The notes under the pieces were generated by a model, which worked only from the letters and a program-made list of their open reading frames with translations, did no database searches and was not told the origin of the DNA. DNA of 64,000 nt, taken from the NCBI GenBank assembly GCA_023387375.1, contig JAEWIE010000055.1:1-64000 (forward strand), in the 5' to 3' direction. Positions 16,090-24,867 of this stretch are shown here, in pieces. Source of the stretch: Bacteroidota bacterium (GTDB lineage: Bacteria; Bacteroidota; Bacteroidia; Flavobacteriales; Weeksellaceae). Position 1 is the first letter of the stretch. Every line of letters starts with the position of its first letter. The position numbers and the translations under genes were made by a program.

Positions 16090-16803
16090 ATGAAAATGAA
16101 ACATCCCATAATTAACGCTTTAAAAAGCCCCCTTCGGGGGTTTGGGGGCTTGCTGATTTATTTTGTGCTCACTTCATCCAGTGGCGGCTCCACGCCGTCT
16201 TGGCAGCAGGAAAACGTATCCTTTCCGATGATGAACCTAGAAATCAAGGCGACGATGGATGAAAACGAGAGGCAGAAGGAGATGCGGAAAAACCAAATTG
16301 CCAATGCCACGGTGGAAACCGCCAACAAAACCCAGTGGAACAATTTCAAGGACAAGGTGACCAAAATTCAGGACAGACTTCGAATCGTATCGTTCGCCAT
16401 TCAAGCGATTCCCACAGGAATTGCGATGAGCAGGGAGATTACGAAAATCACCCAAAACCAGCAAGCCATTATCCATGAAATCAGTACCGCACCTTATTCC
16501 ATCATCGCGGTTCTGCCTTCACAGGTTCAGTTTGTGGATGATCTGCAAATGGTGACGAGGCTGATTGTCGGGATTGTGGTTTCCTATGGGGCAATGAACC
16601 AGATGGAAAAGTCGGAGCGCAAGATTTTATTGGATTATGCCTTGGGAGAAGTCAAGACGCTGAGCAGAAATTCTACCCATATGCTTTTAAAGATTCGGGA
16701 CATCAAGGCAAAAGTCTTACGAAACAAAAGAGCCTTTCAATACTATGTGAATCGGGACAAACAGGTGGTCGAGAACATTATGAAAAACATCAAATCCTTT
16801 TAA
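16090..16803 (+). CDS. exported transfer-operon protein, shared C-terminal motif
   Basis: The 237-residue protein starts with MKMKHPIINALKSPLRGFGG, whose SPLRGFGG part is encoded by a CCCCCTTCGGGGG palindrome, and then a hydrophobic segment (LLIYFVLTSS). The rest is helical and charged, with a central region FAIQAIPTGIAMSREITKIT and two hydrophobic stretches (LIVGIVVSYGAM) suggesting membrane contact. It ends DKQVVENIMKNIKSF, matching the C-terminal motif of the neighbouring genes. It is co-transcribed with TraG. Function unknown, likely in the mating channel. Confidence 0.7.
   Translation: MKMKHPIINALKSPLRGFGGLLIYFVLTSSSGGSTPSWQQENVSFPMMNLEIKATMDENERQKEMRKNQIANATVETANKTQWNNFKDKVTKIQDRLRIVSFAIQAIPTGIAMSREITKITQNQQAIIHEISTAPYSIIAVLPSQVQFVDDLQMVTRLIVGIVVSYGAMNQMEKSERKILLDYALGEVKTLSRNSTHMLLKIRDIKAKVLRNKRAFQYYVNRDKQVVENIMKNIKSF
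16124..16151. repeat. second intragenic palindrome
   Basis: AGCCCCCTTCGGGGGTTTGGGGGCTT-type palindrome inside the 5' end of an exported-protein gene. It encodes SPLRGFGG just before the hydrophobic segment of the signal peptide. Its arms (AGCCCCC and GGGGGCT, plus CCCCC-TTC-GGGGG) match the style of the repeat 0.8 kb upstream. Confidence 0.6.
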
Positions 16804-16805
16804 AA

Positions 16806-17471
16806 ATGAGAAAACTATTTATCGGAGGAATCTTGTTTTTTTCTGTTGGTTTTGTAAGCGGACAGCAGATTGTTATCAACGACAAACTCTTGGTGCAGAT
16901 GACCACCAACCACGGCGTAAGGCTGGGAAGCGAGCAGGCATTTCTAAACTCTTATGAAAAACAGAAGGAACTGTACGACGACATTAAAAACAAGACTGCA
17001 CAGGTCATCGCCATTCAGGAATACATCTACCAACAACTAAAAAATGTCAACTCGGCACTCACGCAGAGCAAAAAGTTAATCTATCTGTACCAATATCTGG
17101 GAAAGGTAGCGAACAACTCCAACAAAATGCTGGACTTGTCGGCGCAACATCCAGAATATGCCGTCTTGGTTTCCAAATACTATGTCGAAATCGGCAAACA
17201 GGCCTTAAAACTCAAACAGGAAGTTACGCAGGATATTTTGAATGAGAACAAGGATTTCCTGATGGATCCGATGGACAGGGAGATGCTTATTGAAAAGGTG
17301 TTTACTCGAGTTAGGAATATCAACGGGAACATCCTCTACATTATACTGAGGTTAGAAAACGCCAAGAAGATTCCTTACCTGTACCAAGTTCCCGTACTAA
17401 GAAACTACCTCAATATTGACAAGGCCATTGTCGGAGACATTATCCAAAAATACAAATATGTATTCAACTAA
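16806..17471 (+). CDS. exported transfer-operon protein, paralogue 2
   Basis: The 221-residue protein has a signal peptide (LFIGGILFFSVGFVSGQ) and helical coiled-coil mature region. It shares with the 15330 gene the blocks AQHPEYAVLVSKY and LYIILRLENAKKIP at equivalent places, so the two are likely diverged duplicates. The C-terminus DKAIVGDIIQKYKYVF carries the motif common to four successive genes. It starts two bases after the preceding stop. No catalytic motif is visible; a periplasmic structural role in the channel fits best. Confidence 0.75.
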   Translation: MRKLFIGGILFFSVGFVSGQQIVINDKLLVQMTTNHGVRLGSEQAFLNSYEKQKELYDDIKNKTAQVIAIQEYIYQQLKNVNSALTQSKKLIYLYQYLGKVANNSNKMLDLSAQHPEYAVLVSKYYVEIGKQALKLKQEVTQDILNENKDFLMDPMDREMLIEKVFTRVRNINGNILYIILRLENAKKIPYLYQVPVLRNYLNIDKAIVGDIIQKYKYVFN

Positions 17472-17488
17472 AAACAACAAGTATAAAG

Positions 17489-18319
17489 ATGAAAAAATTA
17501 GTCAAAAAATTAGCCCTCGTTCCGCTCTTGCTGACAGCAGTCGGCGTATTCGGGCAGTTTACCGTAAAGCGTTTGAACGACCCCTCCATCGTAGCCCAGC
17601 ACAAAAGGATGGTGTTCCAGAGTTGGGGCGATTGGCGTCCCTATCCAAAATACCTTTTGGGGATTCAGACCAACTTCGCGTATGCCACCGTTTGGGGAAT
17701 GTGGGCTCCCAGCAGAAACAGGGATTATAAGGATGGAGAAGATATCCGACCGCTAAAACCGACGGGACTTCAAAACCAGCGTTTTGCCCAAGTGAAATTT
17801 CAAGAGGAAGAGGCAAAAAAGATAAAGGCGGCATCCGACACCATCTATAAAAGAAGCGTCCAAGACTTTGCCCATTGGACTTCGGCGACGGTCGATGCAG
17901 ACCCGCTCTGGTTGCTCTACTACAAAAGGATGCTCAGACCCATTACCGAATTTCCAGACAATCCTCAAAACTTTATCGAATGGAGGCTGAAGAACCAGCA
18001 AACCTACGAAACGCTCAATACCACGGGAACTTTAAAAAGACTTCAGGAGGAATTGGACTTAATCAAGGAAAAGTATTCGATGTCGAGATCTATGGATATG
18101 CCGAGAGGAAAACGCTTTTTGATGTACCATGACACCCTTATCAAATGGAGAAGGTTTGTGCAGGAATTAAGGAAACACAACGATAAGACGACGCTTCTTT
18201 TAGACTACAAAAATATTCTGAAAAACCATTCACCCTATGCGTTGCCACAGGCTTGGACTCCCGCTTCAGACAAGCAGATCGTCCACAACACGATGCAGCA
18301 ATACAAACACAAATTTTAG
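17489..18319 (+). CDS. exported transfer-operon protein, larger member
   Basis: The 276-residue protein has a signal peptide (LALVPLLLTAVGVFGQ) and a basic, aromatic-rich mature region (SWGDWRPYPKYLL, WEW-like blocks) with predicted helices (LKRLQEELDLIKEKY). It ends DKQIVHNTMQQYKHKF, the C-terminal motif shared with the three upstream genes although the rest is not clearly related. TraJ follows two bases later. I find no similarity to an enzyme. It is probably a periplasmic transfer protein. Confidence 0.7.
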   Translation: MKKLVKKLALVPLLLTAVGVFGQFTVKRLNDPSIVAQHKRMVFQSWGDWRPYPKYLLGIQTNFAYATVWGMWAPSRNRDYKDGEDIRPLKPTGLQNQRFAQVKFQEEEAKKIKAASDTIYKRSVQDFAHWTSATVDADPLWLLYYKRMLRPITEFPDNPQNFIEWRLKNQQTYETLNTTGTLKRLQEELDLIKEKYSMSRSMDMPRGKRFLMYHDTLIKWRRFVQELRKHNDKTTLLLDYKNILKNHSPYALPQAWTPASDKQIVHNTMQQYKHKF

Positions 18320-18321
18320 TG

Positions 18322-19572
18322 ATGAAAAGAAATATTACACCCTTATTTTGCCTCTTGGCAATATTGCTGCCGTTTATTGGCTTTGCCCAAACCGACGGCG
18401 ACTACAGCAATTTGCTTCAGTTCTTAAAAGGCGACGGCGCATTTGAGAAATGGTTTATGGAGGTCTTCACCAAACTGGACAACAGCATTCAGGACGGTGC
18501 TGTCGGCTCCGCTTTGGTTGGAAGGGCAATCGGAGGATTGGGAGCATTGATGTATCTCGGATACATGGGTTGGCAAATGGCGGCGGGCGACCGGGAATGG
18601 GAAATCACCCCGATGCTCAAACCCATCCTTATTGGATTTACCCTGGTGTACTGGAGTGGATTTGTCAATCTGATTCAGGCACCCTTTGAAGCCATTGCAG
18701 AACCGGGAATCGCCATCTTCAGCGACATCGAGTCCGAAGTGAATGATTTGAGGATTCAACGATTCAAGAAACAGCAACAGTTACTCGATGCCGTCATCAA
18801 ACTCAAAGCTGACGAGGATGCGAAGCAGGACGTCATCAACAACACCGGCAAAGATGCAGACGACTCTTGGTTCGACATCAGCGAGGGACTCGACAAACTC
18901 ATCCAACCCATCAAGGAATGGCAGTTACGGATGGAGTTCCAGCTCCAAAAACTGGTTGCAGAAATTATCGAGTTCGTTTGCCTTTCCATCCTTCGAATCT
19001 GTGTCTACCTTATTTTCTTCATCCAAAAAATTTGGGCCTACATCCTTATTATTCTGGGACCTATCGCTGTGGGAATGGCACTCGTTCCAGGATTTGAAAA
19101 CTCGCTGTACAGCTGGGTTTCCAAGTTCATCAACATCAACCTGTACACCTTTGTTGCCTATACCATCATCAATATCGGTCAGCAACTGATCGCTTCGGGT
19201 TACGAGATGGAGATTGAGCGATACGACACCCTTTTAACGAACGGAACCATCACCAATCTGGACGCCTTGATGGTCTATGTGAGCAATTCCGGAATGATTT
19301 ACAATGGACTTTTTACCTGTGTCGCCTACATCGTGACGGGAATCGGGGTTTTGATGACGCCCACCATTGCCGACACCATTGTTACGGCAGGAGGCGCAGG
19401 TGCGATGACCAAGATGAAGAGTGCGGCAGGAAGAATGGCGAGTGCCGCTAAAACAACGGTATTGGCAGCCAAAACGGGCGGAGCTTCAGTAGCGGGAGCA
19501 GCAGCAAAATCGGCTGCATCAGGTTCCGCATCGGGAATGGTCAACAGTGCGATGAATAACAACAAAAAATAA
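18322..19572 (+). CDS. traJ: conjugative transfer protein TraJ (VirB6/TrbL-like)
   Basis: A 416-residue polytopic inner-membrane protein with a cleavable signal (LLAILLPFIGFAQ), then about six hydrophobic helices including LGALMYLGYMGWQMAAG, IWAYILIILGPIAVGMALV and FTCVAYIVTGIGVLMTP. An Ala/Gly-rich cytoplasmic tail follows (AGGAGAMTKMKSAAG). This is the VirB6-like TraJ profile of Bacteroidota elements and it lies in the expected order before TraK. The start used here is the ATG two bases after the previous stop; an in-frame upstream ATG would overlap that gene and would hide the signal peptide. Confidence 0.85.
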   Translation: MKRNITPLFCLLAILLPFIGFAQTDGDYSNLLQFLKGDGAFEKWFMEVFTKLDNSIQDGAVGSALVGRAIGGLGALMYLGYMGWQMAAGDREWEITPMLKPILIGFTLVYWSGFVNLIQAPFEAIAEPGIAIFSDIESEVNDLRIQRFKKQQQLLDAVIKLKADEDAKQDVINNTGKDADDSWFDISEGLDKLIQPIKEWQLRMEFQLQKLVAEIIEFVCLSILRICVYLIFFIQKIWAYILIILGPIAVGMALVPGFENSLYSWVSKFININLYTFVAYTIINIGQQLIASGYEMEIERYDTLLTNGTITNLDALMVYVSNSGMIYNGLFTCVAYIVTGIGVLMTPTIADTIVTAGGAGAMTKMKSAAGRMASAAKTTVLAAKTGGASVAGAAAKSAASGSASGMVNSAMNNNKK

Positions 19573-19577
19573 ATAAG

Positions 19578-20192
19578 ATGCTGATCAAAAATATCGAACA
19601 AAGAATAAAAATCAACAAGGTAGTTTCATTGGGAACGGTGGCATTTGCCGTAATTATCGTATTGGCGGGCTTCTTCTTTGCCTATAGGATGATTCAGGAT
19701 TCCAGAAAGTCCATCTACATTTTGGACAACGGAGTTCCGGTACTGGCAAAGCAGACCGATGTCTTGTTAAACAGACCCGTAGAATACAAAGCCCAAATTG
19801 AACTGTTCCACCGACTATTTTTCACCTTGGCTCCCGATGATGCCTACATCAAAGAGAATATTCAAAAATCACTGTACCTCATTGACGACAGCGGAAAAAA
19901 AGAATACACCAATCTCAAGGAAAAAGGCTTCTACAACCAGATTGTGGCCTCCAGTTCCATGGTCAGTATTCATACGGATTCCATCTCGCTCAATATGGAG
20001 CAACAGAAATTCTCCTTTTTCGGAAAGCAGATGATTACCAGAAAGTCTGCCGTGATTACAAGAAAATTGATTACCGAAGGATACTTTGAGGACATCATCC
20101 GAAGTCCAAACAATCCGCACGGTGTGATGCTTAAAAATTGGAGGATTATCGACAACGAGGAAATCTCCAACCAAACCAAAAATTCCTACTAA
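19578..20192 (+). CDS. traK: conjugative transfer protein TraK (VirB8-like)
   Basis: A 204-residue bitopic protein: short cytoplasmic start MLIKNIEQRIKINKVVSLGT, one membrane helix (VAFAVIIVLAGFFFAY), then a periplasmic domain with RPVEYKAQIELFHRLFFTLAP, the signature I associate with TraK. VirB8-like proteins dimerise and scaffold the channel in the periplasm. It sits between TraJ and a TraL-like gene, the standard order. Confidence 0.88.
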   Translation: MLIKNIEQRIKINKVVSLGTVAFAVIIVLAGFFFAYRMIQDSRKSIYILDNGVPVLAKQTDVLLNRPVEYKAQIELFHRLFFTLAPDDAYIKENIQKSLYLIDDSGKKEYTNLKEKGFYNQIVASSSMVSIHTDSISLNMEQQKFSFFGKQMITRKSAVITRKLITEGYFEDIIRSPNNPHGVMLKNWRIIDNEEISNQTKNSY

Positions 20193-20194
20193 AA

Positions 20195-20548
20195 ATGAAA
20201 AATTTTCTAAAACAAACCGTAAAAAAGGGATTGGAATGGGCGGCAAAAAATCCGAAGAAGTTTTTCACTTATTCGATGGTTTTTCTCTCCTTGTCTTTTA
20301 TCGGATCGCTGATACAGGGAATTTTCTTTCCGAGTCAGTCGGCATTTAAGATTAAGCCCCCAAACCTCTATTCCAAGAGCAACACGACCCAGCAAATTAA
20401 TAAAAACCAAGAAAAAGAGATGGAGAAAATAGTTAATGAACTCAAAATTTTAAAAATGAAAAGAGACCGAAAAGAACTCCAAAAAGAAGACAGCCTGAGA
20501 ATAGAATATTTGTACAACCAATACCAAGAACTGCAACATGGACATTAA
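20195..20548 (+). CDS. TraL-like small membrane protein
   Basis: The 117-residue protein has a basic N-terminus (MKNFLKQTVKKGLEWAAKN), one membrane helix (YSMVFLSLSFIGSLIQGIFF) and a helical charged tail (EKEMEKIVNELKILKMKRD). The position between TraK and TraM is that of traL in related elements; sequence similarity to TraL is not something I can confirm. It overlaps TraM by 11 bases. Confidence 0.65.
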   Translation: MKNFLKQTVKKGLEWAAKNPKKFFTYSMVFLSLSFIGSLIQGIFFPSQSAFKIKPPNLYSKSNTTQQINKNQEKEMEKIVNELKILKMKRDRKELQKEDSLRIEYLYNQYQELQHGH

Positions 20549-21752
20549 GAAAATCAACTTTAAGGAAAAAAAATATGTGATGCCCCTTCTGGCATTGCCA
20601 TTCCTGCTGCTCTTTGTGTATGTGGGTGCCCAATTTACCAAAGAGGACACCTCTAAAAAAGACAAGCCGAAAGAACTTTCCCTATCTCTGGGAGAAACAC
20701 GGGACTCCATCATGACGAAGAATGATGCCTACGACGCCTTTTTCAAGAAGGACGACAATAGGACGATGCTCGGAGGATTGGACAAGGAACAGGATAGCCT
20801 GCTCAGTTATGAAGACCAGTTGTCCTTGGACCAGAAAAGAAAAATAGACTCACTAAAGGCGGTATCGAGCAGACAAAATCAGCAAGCGTCAAAAGGAGGC
20901 AACTCTTCCTACTACAATCCAAAACAACAAAACGAGGACAAGGACTTTAAAAGGTCTTCCGAAATCATTAGAATGCTGAACGACAAATCCTACGGAAAAC
21001 AGGATAATGAGCAACTATCAGAAAATACAAAATCCGGCAATCAAAATGCCCAGCAGGACCCCGTAAAATATTTAAAACAGCAGATGCTCGTTATGGATTC
21101 TTTAGAGAAAGCAAGAGATCCGGAATACCAAGCCAAACTATTGGCGGAACAGAAACTCAAGGCAAACAGGGAAAAGATGGACGAGTTCCTCAATTCCACC
21201 TTCAATGTCGGCAAGTCGGGAATCAACAGTGGGTTCAATGCCTTCTACAGAAAGAATGAGAACAGCTTCATCAAAGCCGTGATTGATGAGAACAACAAGG
21301 GATTTCTGGGAAGCAGAATCCGGTTTCGATTGTTGGAAGACATCTTCGTCGGCAACAGAAAAATTGAGAAAGGCTCCATCCTTTACGGGCAAATCTCGGG
21401 ATTTTCCATGCAGCGGGTTGACCTCAAGATTGTCTCGGTATTTACCAAGGGAGAAATTCTTCCCGTCAACCTTTCCATCTATGATATCGACGGTTTGAAG
21501 GGACTTTATGTTCCGGAAAGCGTCTTCAGGGACATGATTCGGGAAATGGGGAGCAACTCCGTACAGGGAACACAGATGGATATGGGCGGACAGGGATTTT
21601 TCACGAGCATCGGCTCAAAATTGTTCACTTCCACCTCCAAATCCATAGCCAACCTCATTAAAACCAACAAAGCCAAACTGAAATACAACTCCTATGTATT
21701 TCTCATCGACGAAAAACAGCTTAAAGACTCACAAAACCAACAAAAGAAATAA
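20538..21752 (+). CDS. traM: conjugative transposon protein TraM (VirB10-like)
   Basis: A 404-residue protein with a short cytoplasmic start, one membrane helix (VMPLLALPFLLLFVYVGAQF) and a long flexible linker rich in D, K, S and Q (residues 35-210). The C-terminal domain, from about 240, contains IKAVIDENNKGFLGSRIRFR, RKIEKGSILYGQISGFS and VNLSIYDIDGLKGLYVPES, the TraM core. This is the TonB/VirB10-like subunit that spans the envelope and connects inner and outer membrane parts. Gene order supports it. Confidence 0.9.
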   Translation: MDIKKINFKEKKYVMPLLALPFLLLFVYVGAQFTKEDTSKKDKPKELSLSLGETRDSIMTKNDAYDAFFKKDDNRTMLGGLDKEQDSLLSYEDQLSLDQKRKIDSLKAVSSRQNQQASKGGNSSYYNPKQQNEDKDFKRSSEIIRMLNDKSYGKQDNEQLSENTKSGNQNAQQDPVKYLKQQMLVMDSLEKARDPEYQAKLLAEQKLKANREKMDEFLNSTFNVGKSGINSGFNAFYRKNENSFIKAVIDENNKGFLGSRIRFRLLEDIFVGNRKIEKGSILYGQISGFSMQRVDLKIVSVFTKGEILPVNLSIYDIDGLKGLYVPESVFRDMIREMGSNSVQGTQMDMGGQGFFTSIGSKLFTSTSKSIANLIKTNKAKLKYNSYVFLIDEKQLKDSQNQQKK

Positions 21753-21754
21753 AA

Positions 21755-22624
21755 ATGAAAACAGCAATCAATATCCTATTATTCCTTATATCCAACCTTT
21801 TTATTGCCCAAACCGCAACCAAGGAACAAGTCATTTCGGAATTGCCCGAACTAGTGATTACGGAGGGCGTCAACCTGCACATCATCTCACCGGAACCCAT
21901 CCAATATGTGGATTTGTCCACCCAAAAACTCACGGGTGATCTACCGAACACCAATATCGCGAGAATCAAGATCACGGATGCTCCTACCAACGTCGACCCA
22001 AAGGAAAAGGCAAAAACCACCTCTTTATTGAATGGCGACAAAATAGGAATAATAACCGTTGTAGGTCAGTCTTTTATTGCCCAATATAAGGCTATTTACA
22101 GAAATTCGGAAAATAAAAACACCGTGACCAACATCCATATCCAGTCGGAAGAGATGCAGCCGATTGAACTGGACAAAACCCGTTTTTCCAACTTGGAGCT
22201 GACCAAGTTTGCGATGGACATCATCCAGAAGAAGACGGAAGAAAATCCAATCAGGGAGCAGAAAGATCTTAAACTCAGTATGCAGCTCAACAATGTGTAC
22301 GTTATCAGCGACTATATCTTTCTCGATATGACCTTCAAAAACAGCTCGAACCTGAGTTACGATATCGAAGACCTAAAATTTTCCATCGAGGACAAAAAAA
22401 TCTACAAGGCGACCAACAATCAAAGCATCGAGATGACACCGATTTTTAGACTTTACGCCCCGAAACATTTCAGGAAAAATTTCAGAAACATCTATGTCTT
22501 CAAAAAATTCACTTTTCCGAACAGCAAGGTGATGATGATCCGCCTGATTGAGGAACAACTCTCGGGAAGAACCATCGACATGAAGGTGAATTATTCAGAT
22601 ATTTTAAAAGCAGATACATTTTAG
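21755..22624 (+). CDS. traN: conjugative transposon protein TraN (DUF4138, VirB9-like)
   Basis: The 289-residue protein has a signal peptide (INILLFLISNLFIAQ) and a beta-rich mature part, with EGVNLHIISPEPIQYVDLS and DIPNTNIARIKI-like strands. A conserved C-terminal domain follows (LKLSMQLNNVYVISDYIFLD and FRNIYVFKKFTFPNSKVMM). This is the TraN pattern, an outer-membrane-associated periplasmic subunit acting with TraM. It begins two bases after TraM. Confidence 0.88.
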   Translation: MKTAINILLFLISNLFIAQTATKEQVISELPELVITEGVNLHIISPEPIQYVDLSTQKLTGDLPNTNIARIKITDAPTNVDPKEKAKTTSLLNGDKIGIITVVGQSFIAQYKAIYRNSENKNTVTNIHIQSEEMQPIELDKTRFSNLELTKFAMDIIQKKTEENPIREQKDLKLSMQLNNVYVISDYIFLDMTFKNSSNLSYDIEDLKFSIEDKKIYKATNNQSIEMTPIFRLYAPKHFRKNFRNIYVFKKFTFPNSKVMMIRLIEEQLSGRTIDMKVNYSDILKADTF

Positions 22625-22626
22625 TT

Positions 22627-22866
22627 ATGAACCCATTACCAACAGAATTAATTATTGTCCTTCTCCTGGCGTTCATCGCTTTCATCGCTTCTTGCATATC
22701 CATATTTTTTTTATTCCGTCTCAGAAAAGCAAAGAAGGAAATAGAAAAGGAAATTATAAAAATGGCTTATCTGAAAGCGTGGTATAAGGAGATTGCAGTG
22801 AAGATTTATGGTAAAGACCGTATTGAGGAAGAAGAGAAAGAGTTTTTAAAAAACTACAATTTATAG
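22627..22866 (+). CDS. small single-pass membrane protein
   Basis: A 79-residue protein with one strong N-terminal membrane helix (LIIVLLLAFIAFIASCISIFFLF) and a charged, helical tail. It lies between TraN and the coupling ATPase with two- and six-base gaps, so it belongs to the same transcript. Its short charged tail ends with EKEFLKNYNL. No family is recognised. Confidence 0.6.
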   Translation: MNPLPTELIIVLLLAFIAFIASCISIFFLFRLRKAKKEIEKEIIKMAYLKAWYKEIAVKIYGKDRIEEEEKEFLKNYNL

Positions 22867-22872
22867 GAAGTA

Positions 22873-24867
22873 ATGCAGGAACAACAACACCAAATTAAGA
22901 TTTACGGATTCCTTCAGAAGGCGGTTTATGCGGTCGTGGCATTGGATTGTGCGTCGCTTTTCTACCTCGATGCAGATATTCCTATAGTTTCAAACCTATT
23001 GAAAAATTTCTCGAAGATGAGTTTCTTTTACCCACCCATCAACGCAAAGTTTGCGACCCTGATTCTCATTGGATTGGTCGCTGTCGGGACAAAGGCGAAG
23101 AAGAAAAAGGATTTGAACATCGCCACGGAAATCGTAATCCCCATGATATTGGGCTTGTTGATGATTTTTTCTTCACTCGTTTGGCAAAACGAGGCAGGAA
23201 ACTCCAAACTCCCTAAAATTTTTCCTGCGCTGAATCTTTATCAGGTCATCTATGCCGTATTGTCTTTTTTGGGTGCAGTAATCCTTCAAATGGGAGCAGA
23301 CGCCATCTCAAAACTCATGCAACAAAAAATGGGAAAAGACCGATGGAATGTAGAGGAAGAAAGTTTTGCCCAAAATCAGGAACTTGTAGAAACGGACACC
23401 TCGATCAATATCCCATATCTCTTCAGATACAGTAAAAAAATCAACAAGGGATGGGTCAATATCAATCCATTTCGTGGGACGATGGTGATTGGAACGCCTG
23501 GAAGTGGAAAGTCTTTCGGAATCATCAATCCCGCAATCAGGCAAATGATAGCGAAAGGCTTCTGCCTGTGTATTTACGATTTCAAGTTTCCCGATTTGGC
23601 GCAGATTGCCTACTACCATTATCTGTTGAAGAAAAGCAAAGATTCAGGGTATGAATACGATTTTCATGTCATCAATCTGAACGAGGTAGAAAAATCCAAA
23701 AGGGTAAATCCATTCAAAAAAGAATACATCCAAACCTTGGCGGAAGCACAGGAAATGGCGGAGTCAATGGTATCGTCGCTCCAAAAGGGAGGTTCAAGTT
23801 CGGGAGGCGGTTCCGATGCTTTTTTCACCCAATCTGCCATCAACTTTCTTTCGTCGAGTATCTACTTTTTTGCCACCTACGAGGACGGAAAATATTCGGA
23901 TTTACCACATATCCTGTCCTTTATGAACCGAAGTTACAAGGAGATTTTTGACACACTTTTTACCAACGAGGAAATATTCTCACTGCTTTCTCCCTTTAAG
24001 ACGGCGTATGAAAACAAGGCATTTGACCAGTTGGAGGGACAGGTCGGAACCTTGAAGATATTTCTCTCACGATTGGCGACCAAGGAAAGTTTCTGGGTGT
24101 TTTCGGGCGACGAAGTGGAACTAAAAATTACGAACAGGGAGAATCCTTCCATCCTGATTTTGGCATCCGATCCAGGAACGCAGGACATCAATTCCGCCCT
24201 TTATTCATCGGTTTTGAACAGGACTTTACGACTCATCAACTCCAAACACAATTTGCCGGGAGGAATTATTGCTGACGAGTTTCCCACCATCTACATACAT
24301 AAAATCGACAACGTGGTGGCGACCGCAAGGAGCAACAAAGTGGCGGTCTTATTGGGACTTCAGGAAATCCCACAACTCCGACAGTTTTACAAAAAAGAAG
24401 TTGCCGACACCATTTCCGCCATTGTTGGAAATATCCTTTCAGGTTCCGCAAGGGACAAAAATACTCTGGAATGGCTGGAGAAACTGTTCGGAAAAATCAA
24501 GCAAAAATCCTATTCCCAATCCATCTCCCAACAAGGAACGACGACCAGCATCAACGAGAAAATGGACTTTATGATTCCTGCAGGAAAAATTGCGACGCTC
24601 AAAACTGGCGAAATGGTCGGAATGATTGCTCAGGGCGAGGAAAACGACACCGAGGAATACAAAACTTCGGCGATGAACGGCAAAATCAATTTGGATATGA
24701 AGGCCATCAAACAGGAAGAACACAACTATGTGAAAATGCCTTCCTATTACTCATTTGTCGACAAAATGGGAAACAATAGGAAAAACGATGTCCTGATGAC
24801 CAACTTCAGAAAAATCAATAAGGAGGTTGAATTAATCGTAAATGAATTTACTAAAAATGAAAAATAG
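22873..24867 (+). CDS. type IV coupling protein (VirD4/TraG family ATPase)
   Basis: The 664-residue inner-membrane ATPase would bring the relaxase-DNA complex to the channel. Four membrane helices lie in residues 15-130. Walker A GTPGSGKSFG is near 207-216 and Walker B GGIIADEFPTIY near 460-471. The conserved RSNKVAVLLGLQEIPQL stretch follows. It carries a serine-rich loop KGGSSSGGGSDAFF (about 304-317). It is distinct from the VirB4-class TraG upstream. The downstream peptidase gene overlaps its end. Confidence 0.92.
   Translation: MQEQQHQIKIYGFLQKAVYAVVALDCASLFYLDADIPIVSNLLKNFSKMSFFYPPINAKFATLILIGLVAVGTKAKKKKDLNIATEIVIPMILGLLMIFSSLVWQNEAGNSKLPKIFPALNLYQVIYAVLSFLGAVILQMGADAISKLMQQKMGKDRWNVEEESFAQNQELVETDTSINIPYLFRYSKKINKGWVNINPFRGTMVIGTPGSGKSFGIINPAIRQMIAKGFCLCIYDFKFPDLAQIAYYHYLLKKSKDSGYEYDFHVINLNEVEKSKRVNPFKKEYIQTLAEAQEMAESMVSSLQKGGSSSGGGSDAFFTQSAINFLSSSIYFFATYEDGKYSDLPHILSFMNRSYKEIFDTLFTNEEIFSLLSPFKTAYENKAFDQLEGQVGTLKIFLSRLATKESFWVFSGDEVELKITNRENPSILILASDPGTQDINSALYSSVLNRTLRLINSKHNLPGGIIADEFPTIYIHKIDNVVATARSNKVAVLLGLQEIPQLRQFYKKEVADTISAIVGNILSGSARDKNTLEWLEKLFGKIKQKSYSQSISQQGTTTSINEKMDFMIPAGKIATLKTGEMVGMIAQGEENDTEEYKTSAMNGKINLDMKAIKQEEHNYVKMPSYYSFVDKMGNNRKNDVLMTNFRKINKEVELIVNEFTKNEK

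Noticed and set aside
18253..18321. Longer start of traJ
   Set aside because: It would overlap the previous gene and hide the signal peptide that begins at the ATG two bases after that gene's stop.
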